Positions 1 through 8,212 of a stretch of 34,839 bases of DNA are shown here, piece after piece. The position numbers were made by a program, and so were the translations under genes. How positions within the stretch are numbered: position 1 is the first letter of the stretch; each line of letters begins with the position of its first letter. Source of the stretch: an uncultured Mycoplasmatota bacterium (lineage in GTDB: Bacteria; Bacillota_I; Bacilli_A; RF39; UBA660); contig CANPJT010000008.1 in assembly GCA_947574255.1 (NCBI GenBank), forward strand, positions 1 to 34,839, written 5' to 3'. The notes under the pieces are model-generated. The model was given only the letters and a program-made list of their open reading frames with translations. It did no database searches and was not told where the DNA came from.

Positions 1-39
1 TATCACACTTAACATTATTATTCTTTTTTTGTTTTCCAT
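1..39 (-). CDS. N-terminus of a gene leaving the left edge (partial)
   Basis: Read on the minus strand, an AGAGGG ribosome binding site lies 8 nt before an ATG at 39-37, followed by 13 open codons to the window edge (MENKKRIIMLSVI). A basic start followed by hydrophobic residues suggests a signal peptide or membrane anchor. Too little is present to name a function. The start call rests only on the Shine-Dalgarno match and the open frame. Confidence 0.45.
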   Translation of the reverse strand, partial: MENKKRIIMLSVI

Positions 40-296
40 GTTTATTACCCTCTTTATTTTTATATACTTATTATAACAGCTTTAAATATTAATACAATAA
101 AAAATACTTAATAATATTTTTAAATCAATGCTTGTAAAATTAATTATAAATAAAAAAAACTTATTTAAAAAACTTTAGAAAAATGAATTATCATTTATAA
201 TAAAGAAAATAAGTCCTTGATTCGAATTACAAAATACAAACGCAAAACATTAATGATTAAAAAAAAAATAAAATTTTATCATTTATATTAATAATT
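40..296. other. Intergenic region, no gene seen
   Basis: About 257 bp of very AT-rich DNA lies between the gene starting at 39 and the stop codon at 297. It should hold the promoter for the leftward gene and the end of the transcript from 297-1151. I see no convincing hairpin with a T-run and no open frame with a ribosome binding site. Confidence 0.5.
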
Positions 297-1151
297 TTAT
301 TTTCTTTGCCCAAAAGTTTCCTCATCATTCATTGGTTGTAACTTTCTAAAATATGCTTGTACTTCTGAATCAGAAATAGAATTAAGATAATCCTTTTTAC
401 TTTGATCATCAAGTGAATTCAAAAGCATTCTAATACTTTCTTCTAAAGAATTTAATTGTTCATTTTGAAATTCAGATAACTTAGCATCCATTTTTAATTT
501 ATTTCTTAAACCTATAATTTGCTCCATTTTATCATGTAAATGAGAAATTTTTTCTTTCTTTAAAATGTCTTTAAAAGACTCTTTTTGTTCAATAACATAA
601 GCAGAATTATCAACAAGTTCTCCAATTTTCTCATCTAATTTAATTGATAATCCATCTTCAGTTTCTACAATACCCCCAATATAATTTCCTGTAGAAGTAT
701 TACTATTTTGTATATAAGTATTATTATGAATTTTTATTAAATAATCTCTATTAAATAATTCTCTTAATACATATTCAGCATATAATTGATCACGTTTCAT
801 CCGTTCAATATTAAAGCTAGCAAATACTTTAATTTCATTATTACTAAGAAAACCTCGAAATATCTCTTTAGAAGTATTATCTCCTAAATATGCTCTCCCA
901 GGATGAGAATAAGTTACAATACACTCATATAAATCATCATTTTGCATCCCATAAGTATCGCATTTCTTAACATCAATTTGAACAAATAAATTGATATCAT
1001 CACCAAAAGCTTTATTCTCTACTGAACTTCCATAAATTCCCTTAAATCTAAACATTCCATTTGAAAGTTCTCCTTTATAACAAGAATTTATATTTTCTAT
1101 TTTATTATCTTCTGCTTTTTTTAATGAAAATAATTTGCTCCATATAGCCAT
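297..1151 (-). CDS. Hypothetical protein with helical C-terminal region
   Basis: Unrecognised protein of about 284 aa. The frame is open to a GTG at 1187, but AAGGAAGTG lies only 11 nt before the ATG at 1151, so I place the start there; an in-frame TTG 6 nt upstream is also possible. The N-terminal two thirds look globular and mixed alpha/beta. The last ~90 residues are charged and rich in Lys, Glu, Leu and Gln, as expected for a long helix or coiled coil. There is no signal peptide or membrane segment, so it is probably cytoplasmic. It begins just after the terminator of the upstream permease gene, so it must have its own promoter or depend on read-through. No function is proposed. Confidence 0.7.
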   Translation of the reverse strand: MAIWSKLFSLKKAEDNKIENINSCYKGELSNGMFRFKGIYGSSVENKAFGDDINLFVQIDVKKCDTYGMQNDDLYECIVTYSHPGRAYLGDNTSKEIFRGFLSNNEIKVFASFNIERMKRDQLYAEYVLRELFNRDYLIKIHNNTYIQNSNTSTGNYIGGIVETEDGLSIKLDEKIGELVDNSAYVIEQKESFKDILKKEKISHLHDKMEQIIGLRNKLKMDAKLSEFQNEQLNSLEESIRMLLNSLDDQSKKDYLNSISDSEVQAYFRKLQPMNDEETFGQRK

Positions 1152-1195
1152 TATCAATTTCACTTCCTTACTTTTTAATATTATCACATAAATAT

Positions 1196-1218
1196 AAAAA
1201 AGCTATCAAAAAGATAGC
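1196..1218 (-). terminator. Intrinsic terminator of the permease gene
   Basis: On the minus strand GCTATC, a 5-nt loop and GATAGC form a perfect 6-bp stem followed by a run of six Ts. It starts 7 nt after the permease stop codon. Confidence 0.8.
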
Positions 1219-1224
1219 AATTTC

Positions 1225-2661
1225 TTATAAATAAGTTAATAATGCAAATATTGCAATAACAAAAATTAACATTATAACAAAGAATTTCCAAATATGTTTA
1301 AACCATTTTTTATAAGGAATTTCTAAATATGCCAATCCAAGCATAACTAATGCACTTGTTGGTGCTATAAATTGAACTAAACCATTAATAACTATATAAA
1401 TAACAAAAGCAATATTAAATGATTCGCCAAAACTATTTACCATTACATCTCCTAAAACATAACCTGTATATCCAAAATCAATATGGAACAAAGAAGAAAT
1501 AAAGGCAGAAATAGAAGTTAAAAATGGATTAAATCCTTCACTAAGACCTAATAACCAATTAGAAATAGTTACTGTAAATGGTGCCCAATAGATAATAACA
1601 AATATAACATATATTAATAAAAGTATTGCCATTGGTTTAATCATTTTCTTTAAACCCTCAGTAGCATTATCAATTAATTCATCAAATTTAATTTTATAAA
1701 TTATTATTGAAATAAGCATTATAATAGCTAATACAATATTAATCGTATATAAGTCCCATGCTCCAAAAGCTGCAGCATTATTACCTAAAATATATTTAAA
1801 TATTGTATAATCACCAATAGATAATTCAGTTAACCATTTATGAAAACTATCAAAAATAGTAATTCCAAAATTATCATTCCATTTAACATATCCAAGAATT
1901 GTAAATACAAAAATAACAAAATAGAATAATACTATTGGCCATGTTTTTACTTTTTTAGATTTTACCTCTTCAACTTCAAACAAATCATCAAATTTTTCTT
2001 CTTTCTTTTTAGAAGATAAAACCTTTTTAACATGACGAATTGTAAAGAAATTAAATACAAAAAATGCAAAAGCTAAAATACCAAAACGTATACCTAATTC
2101 TAAAGTTATTTTTACTTCCTGATAGTAATTTAGATAACTAATAAAATAAGATAATCCTTCAGTTCCATAAGTAGCACCAATTATACCTATTAACATTGAA
2201 CCAAAAGTACATAAAAATGCTGTTATTTTATCTAAGTTAAGTTTATTTATAATATTAATTATTAATGGTATAAAAATTAATACTACAAAGCTTTGCGATA
2301 AAAATGTTGTTAATAAGGTTATAAATAGCGATACAATAAGTACAAATGCTTTTTCCTTTCCCTCAAATTTTTTAGCAATATTATTAACTAGGGCCTTATA
2401 ACCATTTGTTTTTGACATTACTCCATAGAAAATTCCTAAAAATGCTATAAAAAGAAGTTGCTGTAAAAAAAAGTTAGCACTATAAACCCCAGAAAGTAAA
2501 ATATCAGCTAGACCTTGTCTACTTAATCCATAATCTGAAAATTCACTACCTGTAAAATAGCCATAAGGAATAATCCAAGTTAATACAACAGTTATTAAGA
2601 TAGCCAATAACACAATTTTAACTAAATCATGTTTTTCAAACATATTTTTTATCTTTTTCAA
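1225..2661 (-). CDS. YfcC/DcuC-like multi-pass membrane permease
   Basis: 478-aa integral membrane protein with about 12 hydrophobic spans and a charged cytoplasmic loop near residues 210-240 (KKKEEKFDDLFEVEEVKSKK). The opening, a short basic N-terminus, a first span and then WIIPYGYF, resembles the 'IPAG.F' start of YfcC/DcuC-type transporters of the ion transporter superfamily. These carry C4-dicarboxylates, amino acids or short-chain acids; the substrate here cannot be told from sequence. The start is a TTG preceded by AGGAGGT with 9-nt spacing. A terminator follows directly, so it is probably transcribed alone. The family call is from overall pattern and is moderate. Confidence 0.7.
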   Translation of the reverse strand: MKKIKNMFEKHDLVKIVLLAILITVVLTWIIPYGYFTGSEFSDYGLSRQGLADILLSGVYSANFFLQQLLFIAFLGIFYGVMSKTNGYKALVNNIAKKFEGKEKAFVLIVSLFITLLTTFLSQSFVVLIFIPLIINIINKLNLDKITAFLCTFGSMLIGIIGATYGTEGLSYFISYLNYYQEVKITLELGIRFGILAFAFFVFNFFTIRHVKKVLSSKKKEEKFDDLFEVEEVKSKKVKTWPIVLFYFVIFVFTILGYVKWNDNFGITIFDSFHKWLTELSIGDYTIFKYILGNNAAAFGAWDLYTINIVLAIIMLISIIIYKIKFDELIDNATEGLKKMIKPMAILLLIYVIFVIIYWAPFTVTISNWLLGLSEGFNPFLTSISAFISSLFHIDFGYTGYVLGDVMVNSFGESFNIAFVIYIVINGLVQFIAPTSALVMLGLAYLEIPYKKWFKHIWKFFVIMLIFVIAIFALLTYL

Positions 2662-2704
2662 TCTAACTCGACCTCCTATTTAAAATTATAGCACAAAATA
2701 ATAC

Positions 2705-2732
2705 AAAAAAAAGCCAAATTATGGCTTTTTTT
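2705..2732 (-). terminator. Intrinsic terminator of lysS
   Basis: AAGCCA and TGGCTT pair around a 5-nt loop (2711-2727), flanked by A- and T-runs on both sides. It lies just beyond the lysS stop codon at 2742, and the hairpin could work in either direction. Confidence 0.8.
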
Positions 2733-2741
2733 AAAATTTAA

Positions 2742-4205
2742 TTAATCTTTTGGCTTCATTAAAGGAAATAAAATACAATCTTTAATATTTTCTGAATTTG
2801 TTAAAAGTTGTATTAATCGATCAATCCCTATTCCCCATCCTGAAATTGGTGGCATACCATATTCCATTGCCTCTATATAATCATAATCCATTGGCATTGC
2901 TTCCTCATCCCCTTGAGCTTTTAATTCTGCTTGAGCAAGCAATCTCTTTTCTTGTTCCTGAGGATCAACAAGTTCTGAATAAGCATTAATTATTTCGGCA
3001 CCATTAATAACTAACTGAAAACGATCAGTTATATCTGGATTATCGTCATTTGCCCGAGCCAAAGGTGATAACTCCGTTGGATGTTTGATTAAAAAAATTG
3101 GATTTACTATATAAGGACGAGCCACTTTTTTATATAATTGATCAACTAAATTTCCAAATCCTAAATTTTCTAATGGTGTTTCTGATTCAATTACCAATTG
3201 TTCTTCTTTAATTTTATTTAATAAAGATTCCTTAGTATTATATACTTCAATATCAATATCTATATAACGAAGAATTAAATCACGAAAAGATACTGCTTCC
3301 CACTCTCCACTCAAATCAACTACTTTATCACCAACTTGGATCTCTAAAGTCCCAAAAATACGTTTAATGATAGTTTGTAGCATTCCTTTTAAAAACTTCA
3401 TATTATCTTCATAATTTAAATAAGCTCCATATCCTTCTATCATTGTAAAATCTTGTAAATGCGTTTGATCCATTCCTTCATTGCGAAAACATCTTGCAAT
3501 CTCAAAAACTTTCGTAAATCCTCCTACTACTGCTCTTTTCAAATAAGTTTCTGGAGCAATTCTTAAAAATAAATCAATATCCAAAGCATTATGATGTGTA
3601 ATAAAAGGTTTTGCTAATGCTCCACTTGCTTTATTGTTTAAAATAGGTGTTTCAATTTCAATATAACCATGTTCATCTAAAAAATTCCTAATCTCACGAA
3701 CAAATTTTGAACGAAGCAAAAATACTTTTTTAGCTTCTTCATTTCTAATTAAATCAACGTAACGATTACGATAAATAGTTTCAATATCCTCTAAACCATG
3801 AAATTTTTCTGGAAGTGGTTTTAAAGCTTTACCTAAAAATTCAAAACTACTTACTCTAATAGTTTTTTCACCTGTGTGAGTTGTAAAAGTTTCTCCTTCA
3901 ACTCCAATAAAATCTCCTAAATCAAAATTATCTTTAAAATCTTGATATTTTTCTTCTCCTACCATATCTAACTTAATAGAAATTTGAATCTTACCTTCAA
4001 TATCACCTATTGTCAAAAATGACATTTTTCCCATCTTACGCATCAAAATAATACGACCAGCAACACGTACATTTGTAACTCCATCTTCTAATTTAGCGGC
4101 ATCACAAATATCATAATTTACTTCATACTTTTCTGGATAAGGATTTTTGATATTTTTTAATTTTTCTCTTCTAACCAATTCTTGTTCTGTAAATGTTCTT
4201 TCCAT
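2742..4205 (-). CDS. lysS: Lysyl-tRNA synthetase, class II
   Basis: 487-aa cytoplasmic enzyme that charges tRNA-Lys using ATP. It has the N-terminal OB-fold anticodon-binding domain (about residues 45-140) and then the class II catalytic core. Motif 2 is visible as FEIARCFRNEGMD, the lysine/ATP pocket region as NGAEIINAYSEL, and motif 3 as GWGIGIDRLIQLL near the C-terminus. The length matches bacterial LysS. The ATG has AAGGAAG upstream with 7-nt spacing, and a good promoter (4232-4260) and terminator bracket it as a single-gene unit. Confidence 0.98.
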   Translation of the reverse strand: MERTFTEQELVRREKLKNIKNPYPEKYEVNYDICDAAKLEDGVTNVRVAGRIILMRKMGKMSFLTIGDIEGKIQISIKLDMVGEEKYQDFKDNFDLGDFIGVEGETFTTHTGEKTIRVSSFEFLGKALKPLPEKFHGLEDIETIYRNRYVDLIRNEEAKKVFLLRSKFVREIRNFLDEHGYIEIETPILNNKASGALAKPFITHHNALDIDLFLRIAPETYLKRAVVGGFTKVFEIARCFRNEGMDQTHLQDFTMIEGYGAYLNYEDNMKFLKGMLQTIIKRIFGTLEIQVGDKVVDLSGEWEAVSFRDLILRYIDIDIEVYNTKESLLNKIKEEQLVIESETPLENLGFGNLVDQLYKKVARPYIVNPIFLIKHPTELSPLARANDDNPDITDRFQLVINGAEIINAYSELVDPQEQEKRLLAQAELKAQGDEEAMPMDYDYIEAMEYGMPPISGWGIGIDRLIQLLTNSENIKDCILFPLMKPKD

Positions 4206-4231
4206 AATTGCACTTCCTTTTAATTATGATT

Positions 4232-4260
4232 AGTATACAAATAATTACTTAAAAATGCAA
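4232..4260 (-). promoter_or_regulatory. Probable lysS promoter
   Basis: On the minus strand a TTGCAT -35 (4260-4255) and TATACT -10 (4237-4232) are separated by 17 nt, 27 nt before the lysS start codon. No T-box leader is visible. Confidence 0.65.
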
Positions 4261-4265
4261 ATTAA

Positions 4266-5093
4266 TTATCTTTTTAATCCATTAGTTTCATCTTCTTCAT
4301 AATTGAAATCTAAATCAGAATAAAAATCATAATTATATAAATATTGATTATCTATATCTATAACTGTCTCTTCTAGTTTAAAATCATTAGCTTTTATAAT
4401 TTTGCTAATATGATGATTTTCTTCAACGGGAACAAATCCAATAATATATTTAGGATTTAATCGTTTAAATCCATTTTCATCCTCAAAACAAATTTCTTTT
4501 TCTAAATCCTCATCAGGTATCTCAATTAAAATAGAGCCCTCAGACCCTTTATATAAGTCTGCATACATTAATTCCTTTATAATTGTTTTATTATCAGGAT
4601 AATATGATACATTATCACTTAATGAAACAGAAGATACTACGCCTGAACCTAAATGCCCTGAAATTATTAAACCATTTATTAATATGTCTTTAATACCATC
4701 AAACGTACATCCGCCTACTCGATGAATACCTATTAAAACTTTTTCTTTGGTAGTTAAATTTGTTAAAAATGATTCCATTTCTTTAGACATTGTCCCTGTT
4801 CCATCCCCTGAATACTCAAAAGACTCACAACTATATCCCTTAGCTTCTAAATAATCAGATCTTTCTCGAATTTTTTTTGCTTGAATACTTTCTTTAATCT
4901 TTTCTTCCATTAAAATTGGATTATCTTTCAATTTTTTATTTTCGTCATCTAGATTTTTTTTAGTTCTTCTATTTAAATATTTATATGAAATTTCTTTACC
5001 ACTATAATAATAAGAATATTGTTTTTTTTCTAAAATAAAACCCATCCAAATAGAATCTTTTTTATAATCCCATTTTTTCTTAAATAAATACAT
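4266..5093 (-). CDS. Hypothetical protein, possible ADP-ribosyltransferase-like fold
   Basis: 275-aa protein with no signal peptide or membrane span. Residues 1-95 are charged and helical. The C-terminal half carries a distinctive block, IHRVGG, then INGLIISGH, VSLSDNVSYYPDN, EGSILIEIPDEDL and LNPKYIIGFVPV. The layout (a His/Arg start, 'GL', a Ser-rich strand and a repeating beta pattern ending in a possible catalytic region) recalls ADP-ribosyltransferase or RNA 2'-phosphotransferase folds, but no catalytic triad can be assigned by eye. The start ATG follows GGTG with 6-nt spacing, and a TATAAT hexamer lies just upstream. It is better treated as unknown until a profile search is done. Confidence 0.6.
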   Translation of the reverse strand: MYLFKKKWDYKKDSIWMGFILEKKQYSYYYSGKEISYKYLNRRTKKNLDDENKKLKDNPILMEEKIKESIQAKKIRERSDYLEAKGYSCESFEYSGDGTGTMSKEMESFLTNLTTKEKVLIGIHRVGGCTFDGIKDILINGLIISGHLGSGVVSSVSLSDNVSYYPDNKTIIKELMYADLYKGSEGSILIEIPDEDLEKEICFEDENGFKRLNPKYIIGFVPVEENHHISKIIKANDFKLEETVIDIDNQYLYNYDFYSDLDFNYEEDETNGLKR

Positions 5094-5124
5094 TTTATCA
5101 CCATATTAATTATAACATATAATA

Positions 5125-5937
5125 CTATTTTTTCATTGCTTTACAAATATATCTGTGAATGTTAGCTATTTTTCGAGCAACACAATTTACATATTTTTTC
5201 TTAACATATTCTTTTAATTTATCTTTTTGTGTTAAAACAATTAAAATATATGGAATATCATCATACACAATCCTTACCTCATGATAAGCTATTCCAAAAC
5301 TTCCATATTTTTTGACAAACTCTTTATTATTCAAATTCTTTGGAGTAATAATTTCATAACCTGGATTTATCATATATTCTTTTAATTCTTTACTAAGAAT
5401 TGTATTCAAATTAAAATACTTATATAAAGCTTCTAAATATATCATCATATCAAACGAATTAACAATTCCAAATAAATCTACACCTTCTAAAGTATGCAAA
5501 GCACCTAAAGATTTACCAAATTCAATTAATTTTTCTTTTGTAATATACAAAACCAACTTTATATAGGCAGTATTATCACTTTCTTTTAAACAAAAATAAA
5601 TTAATTCACGAATTGTATATTCCAATTTTTCTTTATTATTTTTAAGAACTCCACTACCTAATTTAAAATCTTCTTCTTTTAAAATTATTTTTTCATCTAA
5701 TATTTTATCATCTTTTTCTGCTTTTTGGTAAATATATAAGGCCACTAAAAACTTAATAGAACTAGCAGCATAAAAACAAATATCATAATTAAATGTAAAA
5801 AAATCTCCTGTTACCAAATTTTTATAAGCATAAGAAACTTTCTCATTTTGTTTTAATAAATACTTATTTAAATTATACAATTTTTTTCTTATTTTTCTAT
5901 TTTGAATTTTAGTGTAACAAGAAACTTTTTCATTCAT
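5125..5937 (-). CDS. Class A beta-lactamase-like serine hydrolase
   Basis: 270-aa protein of the penicillin-recognising serine hydrolase fold. The three active-site boxes are visible: S59-x-x-K62 in AASSIKFLVALYIYQ, S120-D121-N122 in ESDNTAY, and K210-Y-G212 in VKKYGSFG, which replaces the usual KTG. Enzymes of this fold are beta-lactamases, DD-peptidases or esterases. The length fits class A beta-lactamases. Unlike secreted members, the N-terminus (MNEKVSCYTKIQNRKIRKK) is polar and lacks a signal peptide, so it may act in the cytoplasm or leave by another route. The 3rd box and the lack of a clear Omega-loop ExxLN make a true beta-lactamase doubtful. Confidence 0.8.
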   Translation of the reverse strand: MNEKVSCYTKIQNRKIRKKLYNLNKYLLKQNEKVSYAYKNLVTGDFFTFNYDICFYAASSIKFLVALYIYQKAEKDDKILDEKIILKEEDFKLGSGVLKNNKEKLEYTIRELIYFCLKESDNTAYIKLVLYITKEKLIEFGKSLGALHTLEGVDLFGIVNSFDMMIYLEALYKYFNLNTILSKELKEYMINPGYEIITPKNLNNKEFVKKYGSFGIAYHEVRIVYDDIPYILIVLTQKDKLKEYVKKKYVNCVARKIANIHRYICKAMKK

Positions 5938-5962
5938 GAATAATCACCTATGACATTATAAC

Positions 5963-5989
5963 ATAAAAAAAATAGATAAATTTCTATTT
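5963..5989 (-). terminator. Intrinsic terminator of typA overlapping the stop codon
   Basis: AAATAGA and TCTATTT pair (5970-5989), followed on the minus strand by a T-run. The hairpin includes the typA stop codon at 5984-5986. Confidence 0.65.
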
Positions 5990-7783
5990 CTTTTTTCGAT
6001 ATCTCTCTTTTGGATCTAAATATTCTTTACGTAAACGAATGTCATCTGGTGTTACCTCAACATATTCATCGTCTTCAATAAATTCTAAAGCTTCTTCTAA
6101 AGTAAATTTTTTTGGAGTAACTAAATTAATTGCTTCATCAGCTCCACTACTTCTTGTATTAGTTAAATTCTTATTCTTACATGGGTTAACATCTAAATCA
6201 TTATCACGATTATGAATTCCCACAATCATTCCTACATAAACATCTGTTGCTGGTTCAACTATTAAAGTACCACGTTCTTGTAAATTAAATAAAGAATAAC
6301 CAAGAGCTTTACCATTTTCCATTGACACTAAAACTCCGTTTTTACGTCTTGTAACTTCTCCAACATATGGCTTATATTCTTCAAAACTACGTACGCAAAT
6401 TCCTTCTCCACGAGTATTTGTAATAAAAGCACTACGATAACCAATTAAACCTCTTGTTGGTGCCGAAAATTCTAAATGAGCTTGATTATTCTCACTAGAA
6501 ACTACTAAAAGTTGGCCTTTTCTTTCTTGAATATCGCTTATAACAGTGCCTGAATATTCCTCTGGACAATTTATAATTACTTTTTCAAAAGGTTCATATT
6601 TCTTTCCATCTCTTTCTTCCATCAATACTTGAGGTTTAGAAACTGACAACTCATAACCTTCTCGACGCATATTTTCTAAAAGAATTGATAAATGCAACTC
6701 TCCCCTACCACTAACCTTAAAACCATCAGCATTAGTAAGTTCTTCCACAATTAATCCAACATTAGTTTCTAATTCCTTTTCCAAACGATCTTTAATATGT
6801 CTAGTTGTCAAAAACTTTCCACTTTTTCCTACAAATGGCGAATTATTAACTAAAAAATTCATTGATAATGTTGGCTTTTCTATCTCAATTGGAGGAAGCG
6901 GACAAACATTATCTTTATCACAAATCGTATCTCCAATAGATATATCACTACATCCTGCAACAGTAACAATATCTCCAAAATAAGCAACATTTTTCTCAAC
7001 TTTATTTAATCCTTCATTAACAAACAACTTTGTAATTTTAAACGAAGTTATACTTCCATCATTCTTAGATAAAGATACAACCTGACCAGTTTTAATAGAA
7101 CCTTTCGTAATTCTTCCAATCCCAAGTCGACCAATATATTCATCATATCCAAGATTTGATACTTGTAATTGTAAAGAATCATTTTCATTTCCTTCAAATG
7201 GTTTAACAATATCTAAAATTGTGTCAAGCAGTGGTGCAATAGAATTAGATTCCTCATCTAGAGACTTTTTAGCAACCCCATCTCTTGCAACTCCATAAAT
7301 AATTGGAAAATCAAGTTGTTCATCTGTAGCATTCAAATCCATAAATAAATTAAACGTCATATCAACAACTTCTAAAGGTCTAGCATCTTTTTTATCTATT
7401 TTATTAATAAACAAAATTGGTCTTAAATTTTGTTCTAAAGCTTTCTTTAAAACAAATCTAGTCTGAGGCATTGGGCCCTCTGCCGAATCAACTAATAAAA
7501 CAACTGTATCAACAGTTTTAATAACACGCTCAACCTCACTAGAAAAATCAGCATGACCAGGAGTATCGACAATATTAATCTTTATATCTTTATAACGAAT
7601 AGCACAATTCTTAGAATAAATAGTAATACCACGTTCTCTTTCAATGTCATTACTATCCATAACACAATCTACTTTTTCATCACGATCACTAAAAACTCCA
7701 TTTTGTTGTAACAATGCATCTACTAAAGTACTTTTACCAGCATCAACATGAGCAACTACAGCTATATTTATAATTTTATCCAT
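5984..7783 (-). CDS. typA: Ribosome-associated GTPase TypA/BipA
   Basis: 599-aa translational GTPase of the EF-G/LepA group that binds the 70S ribosome and supports 50S assembly and stress growth. The G motifs are AHVDAGKSTL (G1), RGITI (G2), DTPGHADF (G3) and NKID (G4). After domain II and the EF-G-like domains comes the BipA-specific C-terminal domain (GIHNRDNDLDVNPCKNKNLTN). The frame extends to a GTG at 7792, but that codon lies inside the AAGAGGTG ribosome binding site; the ATG at 7783, six nt after it, is the likely start. The gene is flanked by its own promoter and terminator. Confidence 0.97.
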   Translation of the reverse strand: MDKIINIAVVAHVDAGKSTLVDALLQQNGVFSDRDEKVDCVMDSNDIERERGITIYSKNCAIRYKDIKINIVDTPGHADFSSEVERVIKTVDTVVLLVDSAEGPMPQTRFVLKKALEQNLRPILFINKIDKKDARPLEVVDMTFNLFMDLNATDEQLDFPIIYGVARDGVAKKSLDEESNSIAPLLDTILDIVKPFEGNENDSLQLQVSNLGYDEYIGRLGIGRITKGSIKTGQVVSLSKNDGSITSFKITKLFVNEGLNKVEKNVAYFGDIVTVAGCSDISIGDTICDKDNVCPLPPIEIEKPTLSMNFLVNNSPFVGKSGKFLTTRHIKDRLEKELETNVGLIVEELTNADGFKVSGRGELHLSILLENMRREGYELSVSKPQVLMEERDGKKYEPFEKVIINCPEEYSGTVISDIQERKGQLLVVSSENNQAHLEFSAPTRGLIGYRSAFITNTRGEGICVRSFEEYKPYVGEVTRRKNGVLVSMENGKALGYSLFNLQERGTLIVEPATDVYVGMIVGIHNRDNDLDVNPCKNKNLTNTRSSGADEAINLVTPKKFTLEEALEFIEDDEYVEVTPDDIRLRKEYLDPKERYRKKK

Positions 7784-7810
7784 AAACAACACCTCTTAAA
7801 TAACGTTTGA

Positions 7811-7839
7811 ATTATACATCAAAAAAAAGTATTTTGCAA
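7811..7839 (-). promoter_or_regulatory. Probable typA promoter overlapping an upstream terminator
   Basis: On the minus strand TTGCAA (7839-7834), 17 nt and TATAAT (7816-7811) form a good sigma-A promoter. The -35 hexamer lies in the loop and stem, and the spacer in the T-run, of the terminator of the preceding gene. Confidence 0.65.
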
Positions 7840-7847
7840 CAAAATAC
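7821..7847 (-). terminator. Intrinsic terminator of the 111-aa membrane protein gene
   Basis: GTATTTTG and CAAAATAC form a perfect 8-bp stem with a 3-nt loop (7829-7847). It is followed on the minus strand by eight Ts and lies 5 nt after the stop of the gene at 7852. Confidence 0.85.
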
Positions 7848-7851
7848 CTTC

Positions 7852-8187
7852 TTAACTAATACTACTAATCCACTTTCTTAAAGTTTTAATAAAAAATGAA
7901 AGAGCCACAATTACATAAATAAATTCAATAATTAGTCCCCAAATAGCTAAAACTGTAATATTAGCCGCTGAAATAATTTCAATTAAATTATCTCCTAAAT
8001 TTCTAACAAAGATAAAAGGAATTTTTAAAATACAAGTAATAAAAATTAAAAATAATAAATCTATAATAATCTTACTTCTTTTTTTTCCATCACTATTTCT
8101 CAAAATTGTCGCAAAATCTAAAAGAGCGTCATAATAACTTTTAAATTTACCAGATAAACCCTTGTACTCTTTATTTTCAGTCTTCAT
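7852..8187 (-). CDS. Small membrane protein, hypothetical
   Basis: 111-aa protein with a charged N-terminal 40 residues and then two or three hydrophobic spans (about residues 42-62 and 72-103) ending in a short basic tail. AGAGGGG precedes the ATG with about 5-nt spacing. No family is recognised. It starts about 25 nt downstream of the stop of the next gene and is probably transcribed with it, ending at the strong hairpin at 7829-7847. Confidence 0.65.
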   Translation of the reverse strand: MKTENKEYKGLSGKFKSYYDALLDFATILRNSDGKKRSKIIIDLLFLIFITCILKIPFIFVRNLGDNLIEIISAANITVLAIWGLIIEFIYVIVALSFFIKTLRKWISSIS

Positions 8188-8212
8188 TTAATCCCCTCTT
8201 TTCGTTATATTA

